The translations under genes were made by a program, and so were the position numbers. DNA of 33,694 nt from Planctomycetota bacterium (GTDB taxonomy: Bacteria > Planctomycetota > Planctomycetia > Pirellulales > Lacipirellulaceae): assembly GCA_003576855.1 (NCBI GenBank), contig QEVI01000011.1:1-33694 (forward strand), written 5' to 3'. Shown here in pieces: positions 33,501 to 33,694 of the stretch (position 1 is the first letter of the stretch; each line of letters starts with the position of its first letter). A model generated the notes under the pieces. That model did not search any database, was not told the DNA's origin, and saw only the letters and a list, made by a program, of their open reading frames with translations.

Positions 33501-33584
33501 GCCGTGCAACCACTTGCGCGTCGCAGAATAGCGGGATGCATCGATTGCCGCGAAGTGGACACTTCCGTTTTCGGGAAATCTGCG

Positions 33585-33652
33585 GGCGCCCAAAAACTAG
33601 GCGCCGGCGGCGTGCAGCTCCCTTGAGCAGGTGGCGCCGAGATATAGGCGCC
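33585..33652. repeat. Four copies of GGCGCC within 68 bp
   Basis: The palindrome GGCGCC occurs at 33585, 33600, 33633 and 33647, two of them preceded by TA. The terminal stretch 33501-33694 holds no gene that can be supported. The repeats could be structural, regulatory or chance in GC-rich DNA. Confidence 0.3.
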
Positions 33653-33694
33653 CGTGGCCGTGCGACGTAAGTGCAAGCAATGCAAGGACCTTAT

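Noticed and set aside
1-33694. CRISPR arrays, tRNA or rRNA genes, transposases, prophage genes
   Set aside because: No regular repeat-spacer pattern, cloverleaf, rRNA signature or mobile-element protein was seen on reading both strands; subtle RNA genes could be missed by eye.

Overview
The window looks like a GC-rich planctomycete chromosome, most likely order Pirellulales. This is inferred from family content, not from a marker gene. The signs are a DUF1559 pilin-like protein, PEP-CTERM surface proteins with dockerin-like EF-hand pairs, several small planctomycete-type hypothetical proteins, sialidases and a sodium:solute symporter with a fused Kelch domain. No rRNA, tRNA, CRISPR array or intact insertion sequence was seen.

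Layout. (1) 1-872 is a mosaic of three unrelated gene fragments: ispG on +, a luciferase-like monooxygenase on -, and the C-terminus of an oxygenase-type protein on +. It is either a decayed junction or an assembly chimera. (2) 917-1773 (-) is a two-gene anti-sigma/anti-anti-sigma unit with a good promoter, followed by three small hypothetical genes (1967-3507, -). (3) 3810-8926 (+) is a DevBCA-type ABC exporter: a lipoprotein-type membrane fusion protein, two paralogous FtsX-like permeases, and an ATPase fused to a cyclic-nucleotide-binding domain. A 25-bp palindrome lies upstream. (4) 9030-28446 is about 19 kb of genes all on the minus strand, read here as a sialic-acid (sialoglycan) utilisation locus. 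(5) 28646-33368 holds a DedA protein, an orphan membrane-anchored sugar-binding-like protein, NADP-type isocitrate dehydrogenase (icd) and a Tat-exported TIM-barrel isomerase-like protein with a strong intrinsic terminator beyond it.

How the locus may work (inference). Read in transcription order it contains a GntR/FCD regulator, an N-acetylneuraminate lyase, an N-acylglucosamine 2-epimerase, a GntR-HTH/LacI-type sensor regulator, a DUF1559 pseudopilin, a lipoprotein, a PEP-CTERM protein, a giant three-module PEP-CTERM protein, an anchored sialidase, a sialate O-acetylesterase with PEP-CTERM, a sialic-acid mutarotase/symporter fusion and a second sialidase. Surface sialidases would release sialic acid and the esterase would deacetylate it. 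The mutarotase domain would convert the anomer at the mouth of the Na+-symporter. In the cytoplasm the lyase and epimerase would give pyruvate plus GlcNAc. No GlcNAc kinase or deacetylase is in the window.

The most unusual object is the 1396-residue ORF at 16860-21050. It strings together three secreted modules, each ending in its own PEP-CTERM sorting signal, and each internal signal is followed at once by a new signal-peptide-like segment. This suggests a sorted polyprotein or recent gene fusions.
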